NCBI GenBank assembly: GCA_017856205.1
Contig: JAFMFL010000004.1
Coordinates: 1-39,987 of the forward strand
Direction: 5' to 3'
DNA: 39,987 nucleotides
Source of the DNA: Flavobacteriaceae bacterium
GTDB lineage: Bacteria > Bacteroidota > Bacteroidia > Flavobacteriales > Flavobacteriaceae
Shown: one piece after another, positions 8,220 to 16,586 of the stretch
How positions within the stretch are numbered: position 1 is the stretch's first letter
Layout of the letters: each line of letters opens with the position of its first letter
Program-made: the position numbers and the translations under genes
Notes under the pieces: model-generated
Told to the model about the DNA's origin: nothing
The model's input: only the letters and a program-made list of their open reading frames with translations
The model's database searches: none

Positions 8220-8759
8220 TTATTTATTTACCAGATAAACTGCATCTTCATTATCATCTTCTTTCCAACATACTACCACACGCTCATTTTGGATAGCATC
8301 TACTTGATGTCCGCAAAAATCGGGTTGTATGGGCAGGTGTCTTGAAAACCTGCGATCAATTAGATTGAGCAGCTGGATTTCTGCCGGACGTCCATAAGAG
8401 TCTATGGCAGTAAGTGCAGCACGAATACTGCGCCCTGTGTATAACACATCGTCAATTAGTACAATACGTTTGTTTTCTACTCCGAATTCCATGCTGTTAT
8501 TGTTTGCATTTAGCACTTTATCGCTACGTCGGAAATCGTCTCTAAAAAAGGTAATATCAAGTTTGCTTAGCTGTACATTCGGAACTTTGTAGTGTTGTGT
8601 TAGAATATGCAACAGGCGTTCGGCAAGGCGTACACCTCGTGGTTGCAGCCCCACCAACAGCGTATTTTCAAAATTTCCGTGGGTTTCTTTAAGTTGACAA
8701 GCTAAACGAAAAAGGATGATGTGGAGGTCTTCGGCACTAAGTAGTAGCTTTTGGGTCAT
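8220..8759 (-). CDS. pyrR: PyrR bifunctional regulator / uracil phosphoribosyltransferase
   Basis: A 179-residue PRT-fold protein with the PRPP-binding loop IVLIDDVLYTGRSIRAAL and the early VGLQPRGVRLAERL segment. In Firmicutes PyrR binds attenuator RNA of pyr operons in response to UMP and also has UPRT activity. It is the first gene of the long minus-strand unit and lies directly before pyrB. The likely promoter box is at 8773-8780, so only about 6-13 bases of leader precede the ATG; that is too short for an attenuator in front of this operon. PyrR here may therefore act mainly as a salvage enzyme or on other transcripts. Family call is firm; the regulatory role is open. Confidence 0.93.
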   Translation of the reverse strand: MTQKLLLSAEDLHIILFRLACQLKETHGNFENTLLVGLQPRGVRLAERLLHILTQHYKVPNVQLSKLDITFFRDDFRRSDKVLNANNNSMEFGVENKRIVLIDDVLYTGRSIRAALTAIDSYGRPAEIQLLNLIDRRFSRHLPIQPDFCGHQVDAIQNERVVVCWKEDDNEDAVYLVNK

Positions 8760-8772
8760 CCAATAATTTTTA

Positions 8773-8780
8773 CAAAAGTA
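8773..8780 (-). promoter_or_regulatory. -7 promoter box of the pyrR operon
   Basis: The minus strand reads TACTTTTG, an exact TAnnTTTG match, 13 bases before the pyrR ATG. No TTG is present at the usual distance upstream. It is the only good promoter-like site for the eight-gene unit that ends at ppx. Confidence 0.6.
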
Positions 8781-8805
8781 AAAAAAATTGATGGTTTATA
8801 ACGAT

Positions 8806-8837
8806 TTGCCATAATTTCAAAAAAATTCCTACTTTTG
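8806..8837 (+). promoter_or_regulatory. Promoter of the disrupted small membrane-protein gene
   Basis: TTG (8806-8808), 21 bases, then TACTTTTG (8830-8837) fit the Bacteroidota -33/-7 promoter well. The site lies 23 bases before the ATG at 8861 and is divergent to the pyrR box, the two boxes being about 50 bases apart. The signal is intact even though the gene behind it is broken. Confidence 0.6.
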
Positions 8838-8860
8838 AGTGAACCTTAAATCTTACTAAT

Positions 8861-9138
8861 ATGCTTTCAAAAGCCTACCGTTATTTTGCTGGGAGTTATT
8901 TCCAACTTATTCCACTAACTATTATTATTCAAGCGTGCATTGGTTCAATTGTGGTGTACTTTTTATTGTAAAGAGTGCCTACTGTTGGGGATATGATTCA
9001 ACTGCTTATTTGCGTGGCTGCCACCACAGCGTATTTGGGTGCCATTTTGGGACAAATTCATGTTAAAAAAGTATTTGCGCTTTTATTATTGGCTTGGTTG
9101 TAAATATCTTATTGTTAGCCATACAACTTGCTGGTTAG
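8861..9138 (+). pseudogene. Small membrane protein gene broken by a stop and a frameshift
   Basis: From the ATG at 8861 a hydrophobic reading frame (start MLSKAYRYFAGSYFQLIPLT) runs 36 codons to TAA at 8969-8971, then continues in the same frame with more membrane-like sequence (DMIQLLICVAATTAYLGA) up to TAA at 9101. If the frame is shifted near 9095, it goes on as VVNILLLAIQLAG to TAG at 9136, still membrane-like. The simplest reading is one protein of roughly 90 residues with three or four membrane segments, disabled by a nonsense change and a one-base loss or two-base gain. Sequencing error or separate tiny genes are alternatives. The promoter in front looks intact. I do not recognise the family. 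Confidence 0.6.
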
Positions 9139-9254
9139 CAGAGTTGTTACTGATGTTTAAACCAATAGTTAAAACCTCTTGGTGCGTGTCTACGGGCAAA
9201 ATAAGTCTTAGCAACGATTTGGTAAAATATAGTACATTAGATAAAAATTAAGCG
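9139..9254. other. Intergenic stretch without a supported gene
   Basis: Together with 8760-8860 and the pseudogene this makes up the largest gene-poor gap of the window. A 70-codon open frame at 9039-9251 crosses it but has an unbalanced, shadow-like composition and overlaps the pseudogene out of frame. A weak TACATTAG box stands before the asparaginase gene. I see no RNA gene or terminator hairpin. Confidence 0.5.
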
Positions 9255-10241
9255 ATGTTTTTACGCCCGTTAATCCTTTTAATCTGTGTTTTGCTTATGA
9301 GTTGTACCCCTTCATCATCAGAAAAAACGCCAAAAGCCGTGTTGGTTATTCACGGTGGTGCCGGTTGGATTTCACGCGGAAGCGTTTCCGACAGCATGGA
9401 ACAGGCATATGTCAATACCCTAAAAGAATCTTTGCTTAAAGGCAGAGCACTTATAAAAAGTGGCGGTTCAAGCTTAGATGCGGTGCAAATTGCCATTGAG
9501 CATTTAGAAGATTCGCCCTTGTTTAATGCAGGAAAAGGCTCTGTGTTTACCTACAACGAAACCAACGAAATGGACAGTGCCATTATGGACGGCGCAACAG
9601 GCAACGCAGGTGCTGCCACGGGAATTGCTACCATCAAAAATCCTATTCAAGTGGCGCGAGCGGTACTTGACCATTCCGTGCACGTGTTTTTAAGCGGTGC
9701 TGGAGCCGAAGAATTTGCCCTTGAGCAAGGACTTACACAAGTAGATTCTTCCTACTTTTTTACACAGAATAACTTTGATAAACTCTTAGAGGCAAAAGCC
9801 TCCATGAAAGAAGTTAAGCAAGACAAATTAGGTACGGTGGGTGCTGTGGCATTAGACCAAAACGGAAATCTTGCCGCAGGCACTTCTACTGGGGGCATGA
9901 CCAACAAACGTTATGGGCGAATTGGTGATGTTCCTGTAATTGGTGCAGGCACTTATGCCGAAAACGGCGTTTGTGGTATTTCTGCTACTGGACACGGAGA
10001 GTATTTTATCCGTTATGTGGTGGCACACGACATCGCTGCACGTATAAAATATGCCAATCAAAGCATTGAAAAAGCCTCCTCAGAAGTGATTGAAAACTTA
10101 AAAACCAACGGCGGTTTGGGCGGTGTTATCGGGTTAGATGCCACAGGAACTGTGGTGATGCCTTTTAACACCAAAGGCATGTTTAGGGGGTATATTTCGT
10201 TAGATGGCGAACCAGTGGTAGCGTTATACTCAGACGATTAA
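9255..10241 (+). CDS. iaaA: Isoaspartyl peptidase / L-asparaginase (type III), lipoprotein
   Basis: An N-terminal-nucleophile hydrolase that removes isoaspartyl residues from small peptides and hydrolyses asparagine. The 328-residue precursor has a lipoprotein signal with lipobox LMSC (Cys17), so the mature enzyme should be anchored outside the cytoplasm. The HGGAG motif follows (about 33-37), then NAGKGSVFT, and the autocleavage/nucleophile Thr in KLGTVGAVALD (Thr194), with downstream STGG and GRIGDVPVIGAGTYA. Autocleavage would give alpha and beta chains before Thr194. Its stop overlaps the stop of the convergent alpha-oxoamine synthase gene by four bases. The family is firm, while the balance between peptidase and asparaginase activity is unknown. 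Confidence 0.94.
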   Translation: MFLRPLILLICVLLMSCTPSSSEKTPKAVLVIHGGAGWISRGSVSDSMEQAYVNTLKESLLKGRALIKSGGSSLDAVQIAIEHLEDSPLFNAGKGSVFTYNETNEMDSAIMDGATGNAGAATGIATIKNPIQVARAVLDHSVHVFLSGAGAEEFALEQGLTQVDSSYFFTQNNFDKLLEAKASMKEVKQDKLGTVGAVALDQNGNLAAGTSTGGMTNKRYGRIGDVPVIGAGTYAENGVCGISATGHGEYFIRYVVAHDIAARIKYANQSIEKASSEVIENLKTNGGLGGVIGLDATGTVVMPFNTKGMFRGYISLDGEPVVALYSDD

Positions 10242-11500
10242 GCATCTACACCCACTGCCACATTTTGCGACAAGCGTTCATAAACTCCCGAAGTGAGTTT
10301 CCCACGAATAGCAGAAAAAGCAGCTAAGGTTTCTTCAACGTCTTCTAAAGTATGTGATGCAGTAGGAATAAGACGAAGTAAAATCAACCCTTTTGGAATA
10401 ACAGGATAAACCACAATAGAGCAAAAAATGCCGTAATTCTCACGAAGATCTTTCACTAAAACCATGGCTTCTGGAATACTACCTTTAAGGTAAACTGGCG
10501 TTACACAACTTTGGGTTGTACCAATGTCAAAGCCACGTTTTCTAAGCCCGTTTTGAAGCGCATCTACATTTTTCCACAACTTCGACTTTAACTCGGGCAT
10601 GGTTCGCAGCATGTCCAAACGCTTGAGGGCACCTTTGACAAGTACCATTTGTAGCGATTTGGCAAAAACTTGCGAACGCATGTTGTACTTCATGTAGTCC
10701 ATGATTTCTTTATCACCAGCGATGAATGCACCTGTGCTTGCCATAGATTTAGCAAATGTGGCAAAATACACATCAATATCGTCCATAACACCTTGCTCCT
10801 CGCCAGCTCCTGCACCCGTTGCACCAAGCGTTCCAAATCCGTGCGCATCGTCTACCAAAAAGCGGAAACCGTATTTTTCTTTAAGCGCAGCAATTTCACG
10901 CAAACGACCTTGCTCGCCTCGCATTCCAAAAACACCTTCAGAAATTACTAAAATACCACCGCCTGTTTCTTGCGCAACTTTAGTGGCGCGAACTAAATTT
11001 TTCTCTAAACTTTCAATATCATTATGACGAAATGTAAAGCGTTTTCCCATGTGCAAACGCACACCGTCAACAATACAGGCATGTGAATCTACATCATAAA
11101 CAATGACATCGTTTTTAGAAACCAAGGTATCAATGGTAGATAAAATTCCCTGATAACCGAAGTTAAGCACATAAGCAGCCTCCTTGCCTACAAATGCGGC
11201 TAATTCATCTTGCAACTGCTCGTGAAAAGTGGTGTGCCCCGACATCAGTCGTGCGCCCATTGGATATGCAGAACCGTGCTCAGCGGCAGCTTCAGCATCT
11301 ACCTTACGCACTTCTGGGTGATTGGCAAGACCCAAATAATCGTTTACGCTCCACGTAATCACTTCCTTTCCTTGAAACGTCATGCGGTTTCCAATTGGTC
11401 CTTCAAGTTTAGGGAATGCAAAATATCCTTCCGCTACTGAAGCCCACTTTCCAAGCGGTCCTTTATTTTCACGGATTTTAGCAAACAAATCAGTTGTCAA
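10238..11500 (-). CDS. Alpha-oxoamine synthase (serine palmitoyltransferase-like)
   Basis: A fold-type I PLP enzyme that condenses an amino acid with an acyl-CoA or acyl-ACP, with decarboxylation. It has 420 residues. The active-site Lys is in TFAKSMASTG (Lys251), the cofactor-stacking His is His140 (VDSHACI), and VDDAHGFG (217-224) holds the cofactor Asp and His. Relatives include glycine C-acetyltransferase, BioF, serine palmitoyltransferase and the cysteate acyltransferase of sulfonolipid synthesis. The TFAKSMAS lysine motif and 420-residue length favour a sphingolipid/sulfonolipid type enzyme, but sequence alone does not settle the substrate. The start is TTG at 11498-11500; the first internal Met (40) is within the conserved core. 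A promoter box stands at 11523-11530. Confidence 0.85.
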   Translation of the reverse strand: MTTDLFAKIRENKGPLGKWASVAEGYFAFPKLEGPIGNRMTFQGKEVITWSVNDYLGLANHPEVRKVDAEAAAEHGSAYPMGARLMSGHTTFHEQLQDELAAFVGKEAAYVLNFGYQGILSTIDTLVSKNDVIVYDVDSHACIVDGVRLHMGKRFTFRHNDIESLEKNLVRATKVAQETGGGILVISEGVFGMRGEQGRLREIAALKEKYGFRFLVDDAHGFGTLGATGAGAGEEQGVMDDIDVYFATFAKSMASTGAFIAGDKEIMDYMKYNMRSQVFAKSLQMVLVKGALKRLDMLRTMPELKSKLWKNVDALQNGLRKRGFDIGTTQSCVTPVYLKGSIPEAMVLVKDLRENYGIFCSIVVYPVIPKGLILLRLIPTASHTLEDVEETLAAFSAIRGKLTSGVYERLSQNVAVGVDA

Positions 11501-11522
11501 TGTATTGGTTTTAAAGTTGTTG

Positions 11523-11530
11523 CAAATATA
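11523..11530 (-). promoter_or_regulatory. -7 promoter box before the alpha-oxoamine synthase gene
   Basis: The minus strand reads TATATTTG, matching TAnnTTTG, 22 bases before the TTG start, in the 60-base gap after the beta-synthase gene. It suggests the synthase can be expressed on its own. No -33 TTG at standard spacing. Confidence 0.5.
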
Positions 11531-11560
11531 GTGGATTACCCACTAAAAGTGTGTTTTCTG

Positions 11561-12607
11561 TTAGCGAATGTATTCAATTGGTTTTTCTTTTTCGATGTTT
11601 TTGGCATCAAAAAACCCTTGCTCTCGCATCCATTTATCAGAATAAATTTTGCTCATGTAGCGCGAACCATGATCACAGAAAATTATTACTACGACGCTAT
11701 TTTTATCAAAAAACTTACCTGTTTTGTCCAGTTGACGAACCGCCTGAAGTGCGGCTCCTGAAGTGTAACCTACAAAAAGTCCTTCTTTTTTAGCGATATC
11801 ACGCGCTGCGTGTGCGCTGTCTTCGTCAGTAACTTTTTCAAAATGGTCGATAACGTCAAAATCTGTAGCAGTAGGAATCAAGTTTTTTCCAAGTCCTTCT
11901 ATGCGATATGGATAAATTTCGTTAGGGTCAAACTCTTGTGTTTCGTGGTATTTTTTAAGCACTGAACCATAGGCATCTACCCCTATAATTTGAATGTCTT
12001 TGTTTTGTTCTTTAAGATACCTACCAATACCCGAAATGGTACCACCCGTTCCGCTACTTGCCACTAAATGAGTAATTTGACCATTAGTTTGCTCCCAAAT
12101 TTCGGGACCTGTGGTAAGGTAGTGTGCATCGGTATTTAGTTCATTAAAGTACTGATTGATATACACAGACCCTTCGATTTCGTTATGCAAGCGTTTTGCT
12201 ACTTGATAGTACGATCTTGGGTCATCTGCGCTCACGTGACCGGGGCACACATAAACTTTTGCGCCCATAGCACGAAGCATATCTATTTTGTCTGGGGAAG
12301 ATTTTGATGTAACTGCCAAGATGCATTCATATCCTTTAATGATGCTTACCATAGCAAGACTAAAACCCGTGTTACCAGAGGTGGTTTCAATTATGGTGCT
12401 TCCAGGTTTTAAGATGCCTTTTTTTTCTGCCTGCTCAATAATATGCAAGGCAATGCGATCTTTATTGGAATGACCAGGATTAAATGCCTCAACTTTAGCA
12501 AAAAAGCTTCCTGAAAAGTCTTTGGTGGCATGATTAAGCCTCACTAGGGGTGTGTTGCCAATCAGCTCTAAAGCATTGTTGTATGCTGCTATTTTATTGG
12601 TTGTCAT
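11561..12607 (-). CDS. PLP-dependent cysteine/cystathionine beta-synthase
   Basis: A fold-type II PLP enzyme that replaces the beta substituent of O-acetylserine or serine with a sulfur nucleophile, giving cysteine or cystathionine. It has 348 residues and the catalytic domain only, without CBS-pair domains. Key features are IGNTPLVRL, the Schiff-base Lys in GHSNKDRIA (Lys49), the substrate loop TTSGNTG (76-81), the phosphate cup [10 protein letters not shown] and a late YTSGAAL. The tail after about 310 is slightly longer than in CysK. The gene lies 77 bases after the S9 peptidase and 60 before the alpha-oxoamine synthase, same strand. Cysteine synthase and cystathionine beta-synthase cannot be separated by eye. 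Confidence 0.9.
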   Translation of the reverse strand: MTTNKIAAYNNALELIGNTPLVRLNHATKDFSGSFFAKVEAFNPGHSNKDRIALHIIEQAEKKGILKPGSTIIETTSGNTGFSLAMVSIIKGYECILAVTSKSSPDKIDMLRAMGAKVYVCPGHVSADDPRSYYQVAKRLHNEIEGSVYINQYFNELNTDAHYLTTGPEIWEQTNGQITHLVASSGTGGTISGIGRYLKEQNKDIQIIGVDAYGSVLKKYHETQEFDPNEIYPYRIEGLGKNLIPTATDFDVIDHFEKVTDEDSAHAARDIAKKEGLFVGYTSGAALQAVRQLDKTGKFFDKNSVVVIIFCDHGSRYMSKIYSDKWMREQGFFDAKNIEKEKPIEYIR

Positions 12608-12684
12608 ATCTTAACACACAAGGTGCGGATAATTTGTTTGCGAATTTACAAAAATTCATCAAACTAGGTGTTTGTAGGTGTTAC

Positions 12685-14793
12685 TTAGTTTCGTTCTAGG
12701 TGCAGTAAAAAAGCATATTCCATCGCAATTTCTTTGAGTGCCTCAAAACGTCCAGAGGCGCCCCCATGACCCGCATCCATGTTAGTATGAAGTAAAATTA
12801 AATTACTCCCTTGGTGCATGTCACGCAGCTTTGCCGTCCATTTGGCAGGCTCCCAATACTGCACTTGAGAGTCGTGTAAGCCAGTAGTTATCAATGTGTT
12901 AGGATACGATACCTCACGGACATTATCATAGGGTGAATACGATTTTATGTAATCGTAGTATTCTTTTTCGTTTGGATTTCCCCACTCGTCATATTCGCCT
13001 GTAGTAAGCGGAATACTATCATCGAGCATAGTTGTAACCACATCTACAAACGGTACTGCAGCTACTACTCCCTTATAAAGTTCAGGCGCCATGTTCATTA
13101 CGGCACCCATAAGTAATCCGCCTGCAGAACCACCCATGGCGTATAAATGTTCCGAAGACGTGTATCCCTTTTCAATTAAAAATTTAGAACAATCTATAAA
13201 ATCTGTAAAGGTGTTTTTCTTTGACAGCATACGTCCGTTCTCATACCATGGTCGCCCAAGATATTCACCACCTCTTACATGCGCAATCGCAAACACAAAA
13301 CCGCGGTCAAGCAAGCTCAGTCTAACAGATGAAAAATAAGGGTCAATGGTGTTACCGTAAGAGCCATACCCATATTGCAACAATGGAGTGTCTGGACTTA
13401 ATTCGGTATTTACATGGCGTACAAGCGAAATAGGAACTTTTGTACCATCCTCTGCGGTTGCCCAAAGGCGTTCAGCAGTGTAATTCTCTTTATCGAATGT
13501 GCCTCCTAAAACCTCTTGTTCTTTTTTGACTTTTTTGGTTTTGGTCTTTGTATCATAGTCAATAACACTTGATGGAGTAGTTAGAGACGAAAAATTATAG
13601 CGAAATACATGTGCATCAAAATCGAGGTTTGTACTCATTGATGCGGTATAGGTTTCGCTATCAAAATCAAGATAATAATCTTCAGTGCCGTCCCAACGCA
13701 TGACACGAAGTTTTAACAATCCATTTTGACGCTCTCCCACTACCATAAAATCTCGAAAAAGCTCTACGTCTTCCAATAATACATCTTTACGGTGAGGCAA
13801 TACATCTACCCAGTTTTTCTTACTTGGGGCAGAAGTCGGCGCTTTTACCAATTTGAAATTAGTGCTACTGTCTGCATTCGTTGAGATGTAAAAATAGTCT
13901 CCAAAATGCGCAACATTATATTCCAACCCCCGTTCGCGTTTTTGAATGGTCTTAAATGCTCCTGTTGGCGTATCACTAGGTAAAAATTGATACTCTGAAG
14001 TCATGGTGCTGGTGGAGCCTATCATGATGTATTTTCTGGATTTCGAAGGATAAACGAACGTATAAAATGTTTCGTCTTTTTCCTCAAAAACCATAGTGTC
14101 AGCCTCTTGGTTTTGCCCCAACTTGTGTCTAAAAATACGGTCGGTGCGAAGTGTTTCTTCATCTTTGGCAGTATAGAACATAGTATTACTATCAGCAGCC
14201 CACGCAGCATAGGAACTCACGCCTTTAATCTCATCATCAAACATTTTACCTGTGGTCAAGTCTTTGACTTTAATGGTGTAAATCCTTCTTGAAAGCGTAT
14301 CAATTCCGTAAGCAAGTTTGGTGTTGTCTGGGCTAACACTCAATCCGGAAACTTGACAGTACGCCAAATCCTTAGCTAATTCGTTTACATCAAGAAGAAC
14401 CTCCTCTTCGGCATCTAAAGTCTTGTGTTTTCGGGTGTAAATAGGATAGTCTTTTCCTTTTTCATATTTACGGATATACCAATACTCATTCAAAAAATAG
14501 GGCACCGAGCTATCGTCTTCCTTAATGCGTCCTTTCATCTCTGCAAAAAGGTCTTTTTGAAGTTTTTCCGTTGGTTTAAGGATTGCTTTTGTGTAGGCGT
14601 TTTCATCCTCTAGATATTGAATCACTTCAGAATTTTCACGGTCATTAAGCCAATAATAAGGGTCAATGCGGGTATCGCCGTGTATGGATAATTCCTTTTC
14701 CTTAACAGAAGCATCGGGCGGGGTGTGAGTCATATGGGTACAGCTAAAAAATAAGCAGCAAAAATAAGCAGCGAAAAGAACTTTTGAGGGCAT
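12685..14793 (-). CDS. S9 family peptidase (oligopeptidase B-like), lipoprotein
   Basis: A prolyl-oligopeptidase-family serine peptidase of 702 residues from the ATG at 14791-14793. An N-terminal beta-propeller (from IDPYYWLND) is followed by a C-terminal alpha/beta-hydrolase domain with YGSYG, the nucleophile elbow GGSAGGLL, HVRGGEYLGR, and the catalytic His in MDAGHGG close to the end. Oligopeptidase B cleaves short peptides after basic residues. Unlike the cytoplasmic enterobacterial enzyme, this one has a lipoprotein signal with lipobox FFSC (Cys18), so it should act in the periplasm or at the outer membrane. A start 14 codons upstream would put extra residues before the signal peptide and overlap the prfB start, so it was not chosen. 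Only 35 bases separate it from divergent prfB. Confidence 0.91.
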   Translation of the reverse strand: MPSKVLFAAYFCCLFFSCTHMTHTPPDASVKEKELSIHGDTRIDPYYWLNDRENSEVIQYLEDENAYTKAILKPTEKLQKDLFAEMKGRIKEDDSSVPYFLNEYWYIRKYEKGKDYPIYTRKHKTLDAEEEVLLDVNELAKDLAYCQVSGLSVSPDNTKLAYGIDTLSRRIYTIKVKDLTTGKMFDDEIKGVSSYAAWAADSNTMFYTAKDEETLRTDRIFRHKLGQNQEADTMVFEEKDETFYTFVYPSKSRKYIMIGSTSTMTSEYQFLPSDTPTGAFKTIQKRERGLEYNVAHFGDYFYISTNADSSTNFKLVKAPTSAPSKKNWVDVLPHRKDVLLEDVELFRDFMVVGERQNGLLKLRVMRWDGTEDYYLDFDSETYTASMSTNLDFDAHVFRYNFSSLTTPSSVIDYDTKTKTKKVKKEQEVLGGTFDKENYTAERLWATAEDGTKVPISLVRHVNTELSPDTPLLQYGYGSYGNTIDPYFSSVRLSLLDRGFVFAIAHVRGGEYLGRPWYENGRMLSKKNTFTDFIDCSKFLIEKGYTSSEHLYAMGGSAGGLLMGAVMNMAPELYKGVVAAVPFVDVVTTMLDDSIPLTTGEYDEWGNPNEKEYYDYIKSYSPYDNVREVSYPNTLITTGLHDSQVQYWEPAKWTAKLRDMHQGSNLILLHTNMDAGHGGASGRFEALKEIAMEYAFLLHLERN

Positions 14794-14800
14794 AATAATG

Positions 14801-14808
14801 TATTTTTG
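14801..14808 (+). promoter_or_regulatory. -7 promoter box of prfB
   Basis: TATTTTTG matches TAnnTTTG and ends 20 bases before the TTG start of prfB. It lies in the 35-base divergent space with the S9 peptidase gene. A TTG at 14784-14786 is only 14 bases upstream, too close to be a normal -33 element. Confidence 0.5.
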
Positions 14809-14828
14809 AACAATAAATATATTAAAAA

Positions 14829-15939
14829 TTGACACAAGACCAACTTAAAAGTCTTATTGAGCGCCTAGGTGCGCTAAGGAGGTATCTTTGACGTAGATGC
14901 CAAACGCATTGAAGTATCGAATAAGGAAGAAAAAACTTTAGACCCAAACTTTTGGAACGATTCCAAAGCTGCCGAGCAATATATGCGCGAGTTGCGCAGC
15001 ATAAAACAATGGGTAATTGATTACGAAAAAGCGGAGCAGTTTGTTGAGGAACTCGAAGTGCTCTATGAATTTCACAAGGCAGGAGAAGTGAAAGAAGCCG
15101 AACTTCAATCGCAATGGGAAACCGCCGTTACTCATTTTGAGGATTTGGAGTTCAAAAACATGCTTTCCGACGAAGGAGATGGGCTAAGTGCGGTATTGCA
15201 AATCACTGCAGGTGCTGGTGGAACTGAAAGTTGCGACTGGGCTGCCATGCTGATGCGCATGTATCAAATGTGGGCAGACAAAAGGGGTTTTAAAGTAAGA
15301 GAACTCAATCATCAAGAAGGTGATGTTGCGGGAATCAAAACCGTAACTCTAGAAATTGATGGCGATTTTGCTTTTGGTTGGCTAAAAGGAGAAAACGGTG
15401 TCCATCGGTTGGTGCGCATCTCCCCTTTTGATAGCAATGCCAAGCGTCACACCAGTTTTGCATCAGTCTATGTCTATCCTCTTGTAGATGATACCATTGA
15501 AATTGAAATTAATCCTGCGGATATTGAAATCACAACCGCGCGATCCAGTGGCGCTGGCGGACAAAACGTAAACAAAGTGGAAACCAAAGTACAGTTGGTG
15601 CATAAGCCCACAGGAATTCAAATTTCATGTTCCGAAACACGCTCACAGCACGATAATAGAGAACGTGCTATGCAAATGTTACGTTCGCAGCTTTACGAAA
15701 TTGAGCTCCAAAAGCGTATGGAAGCCCGTGATGACATCGAAGCGGGTAAAATGAAAATTGAGTGGGGGTCGCAAATCAGGAACTACGTTTTGCATCCGTA
15801 TAAACTTATTAAAGACGTGCGTACACAAGAAGAAACCGCCGCAGTTGATGATGTACTTAACGGCGATATAGATCGTTTTTTAAAAGCTTATTTAATGACA
15901 CAACAACCAAATACTACCGATAGCCCATGGGAAAAATAG
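14829..15939 (+). CDS. prfB: Peptide chain release factor 2 (programmed +1 frameshift)
   Basis: RF2 recognises UAA and UGA and triggers release of the finished peptide. Translation starts at TTG (14829), the only start possible, since an in-frame TAA stands at 14823. It runs 20 codons to an in-frame TGA at 14889-14891. The ribosome must skip one base after CTT (14886-14888) and resume at GAC (14890), giving 369 residues in total, normal for RF2. The catalytic GGQ is in [13 protein letters not shown] and the codon-recognition tripeptide SPF is in [13 protein letters not shown] is typical of RF2 rather than RF1. Low RF2 favours the shift, so the gene regulates itself. The end overlaps the HAD gene by 13 bases. 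Confidence 0.96.
14877..14892 (+). promoter_or_regulatory. prfB recoding signal: AGGAGG stimulator, CTT slip codon, TGA C
   Basis: AGGAGG (14877-14882), three bases, CTT TGA C (14886-14892). This is the classical RF2 autoregulatory element: the Shine-Dalgarno-like run stimulates +1 slippage of tRNA-Leu at CTT when UGA is decoded slowly, and C after the stop weakens termination. It is the only strong Shine-Dalgarno match I noticed at a decoding site in the window. Confidence 0.95.
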
Positions 15940-16541
15940 ATACTGTAATTTTTGATTTTGGCGGCGTACTTATTGACTGGAATCCAGCCTACGTATTCCT
16001 TAAAGAATTTAGAGGAGACACAAAAAAAATGAGTCACTTTTTGGAGCATATTTGTTCTTGGGAATGGAATGAAAATCAAGACGCAGGGTATTCTTTAGCA
16101 CAAGCAACTGAAGAGCGTGTTGCCATGTTTCCAGAGCATGAAAAACTAATTCGAATGTATTATGGACGATGGGAAGAGATGCTAGGCTACGAACATACCG
16201 AAACCTTAGAAATACTAAAACACCTAAAAGAAAAAGGCGAGCACAAATTGTTGGGGCTAACCAATTGGAGTCACGAAACATTTCCTGTGGCGTTGGAGCG
16301 TTTTAATTTTTTGTCTTGGTTTGATGGCATTGTCGTTTCGGGAACTGAAAAGATGAAAAAACCTGATGCCCGTATATATCAGCTTACACTTAATCGATAC
16401 AACATAACTGCTGAAAAAGCCATATTTATTGATGATAAAAAAGAGAATGTAGATGCTGCTGTTAACGAAGGAATACATGGCATTTACTTCCGCTCTGCCC
16501 TGGTACTTAAAAAGGAACTTGAACATCTTGGTGTTTTATAA
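15927..16541 (+). CDS. HAD-family hydrolase (YihX/haloacid-dehalogenase-like)
   Basis: A 204-residue HAD-superfamily subclass I enzyme with an alpha-helical cap. Motif I is FDFGGVLID with nucleophile Asp10, motif II is LGLTNWS, motif III the Lys in KKPDARIY and motif [12 protein letters not shown]. The D+2 position is Gly instead of the general acid Asp, as in YihX and haloacid-dehalogenase-like relatives. The substrate is probably a small phosphorylated sugar, but this cannot be known from sequence. The start lies inside the last 13 bases of prfB in another frame, so the gene is probably cotranscribed with it. Confidence 0.85.
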   Translation: MGKIDTVIFDFGGVLIDWNPAYVFLKEFRGDTKKMSHFLEHICSWEWNENQDAGYSLAQATEERVAMFPEHEKLIRMYYGRWEEMLGYEHTETLEILKHLKEKGEHKLLGLTNWSHETFPVALERFNFLSWFDGIVVSGTEKMKKPDARIYQLTLNRYNITAEKAIFIDDKKENVDAAVNEGIHGIYFRSALVLKKELEHLGVL

Positions 16542-16586
16542 TGTTTTTTTTTAAATAGATAATAATCTATTTTTACAAAAAATTAC

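Noticed and set aside
7623-8345. Long antisense open frame of 240 codons over pyrB and pyrR
   Set aside because: pyrB and pyrR are certain genes on the other strand; the antisense frame shows no motif.
9039-9251. 70-codon open frame before the asparaginase gene
   Set aside because: Overlaps the hydrophobic pseudogene in another frame, has Trp/Lys/Cys-rich shadow composition and no promoter or start context.
14983-15939. prfB called as a 318-residue gene starting at an internal ATG
   Set aside because: The frame extends left to the recoding site at 14889 and joins the zero-frame leader from TTG 14829, giving full-length RF2.
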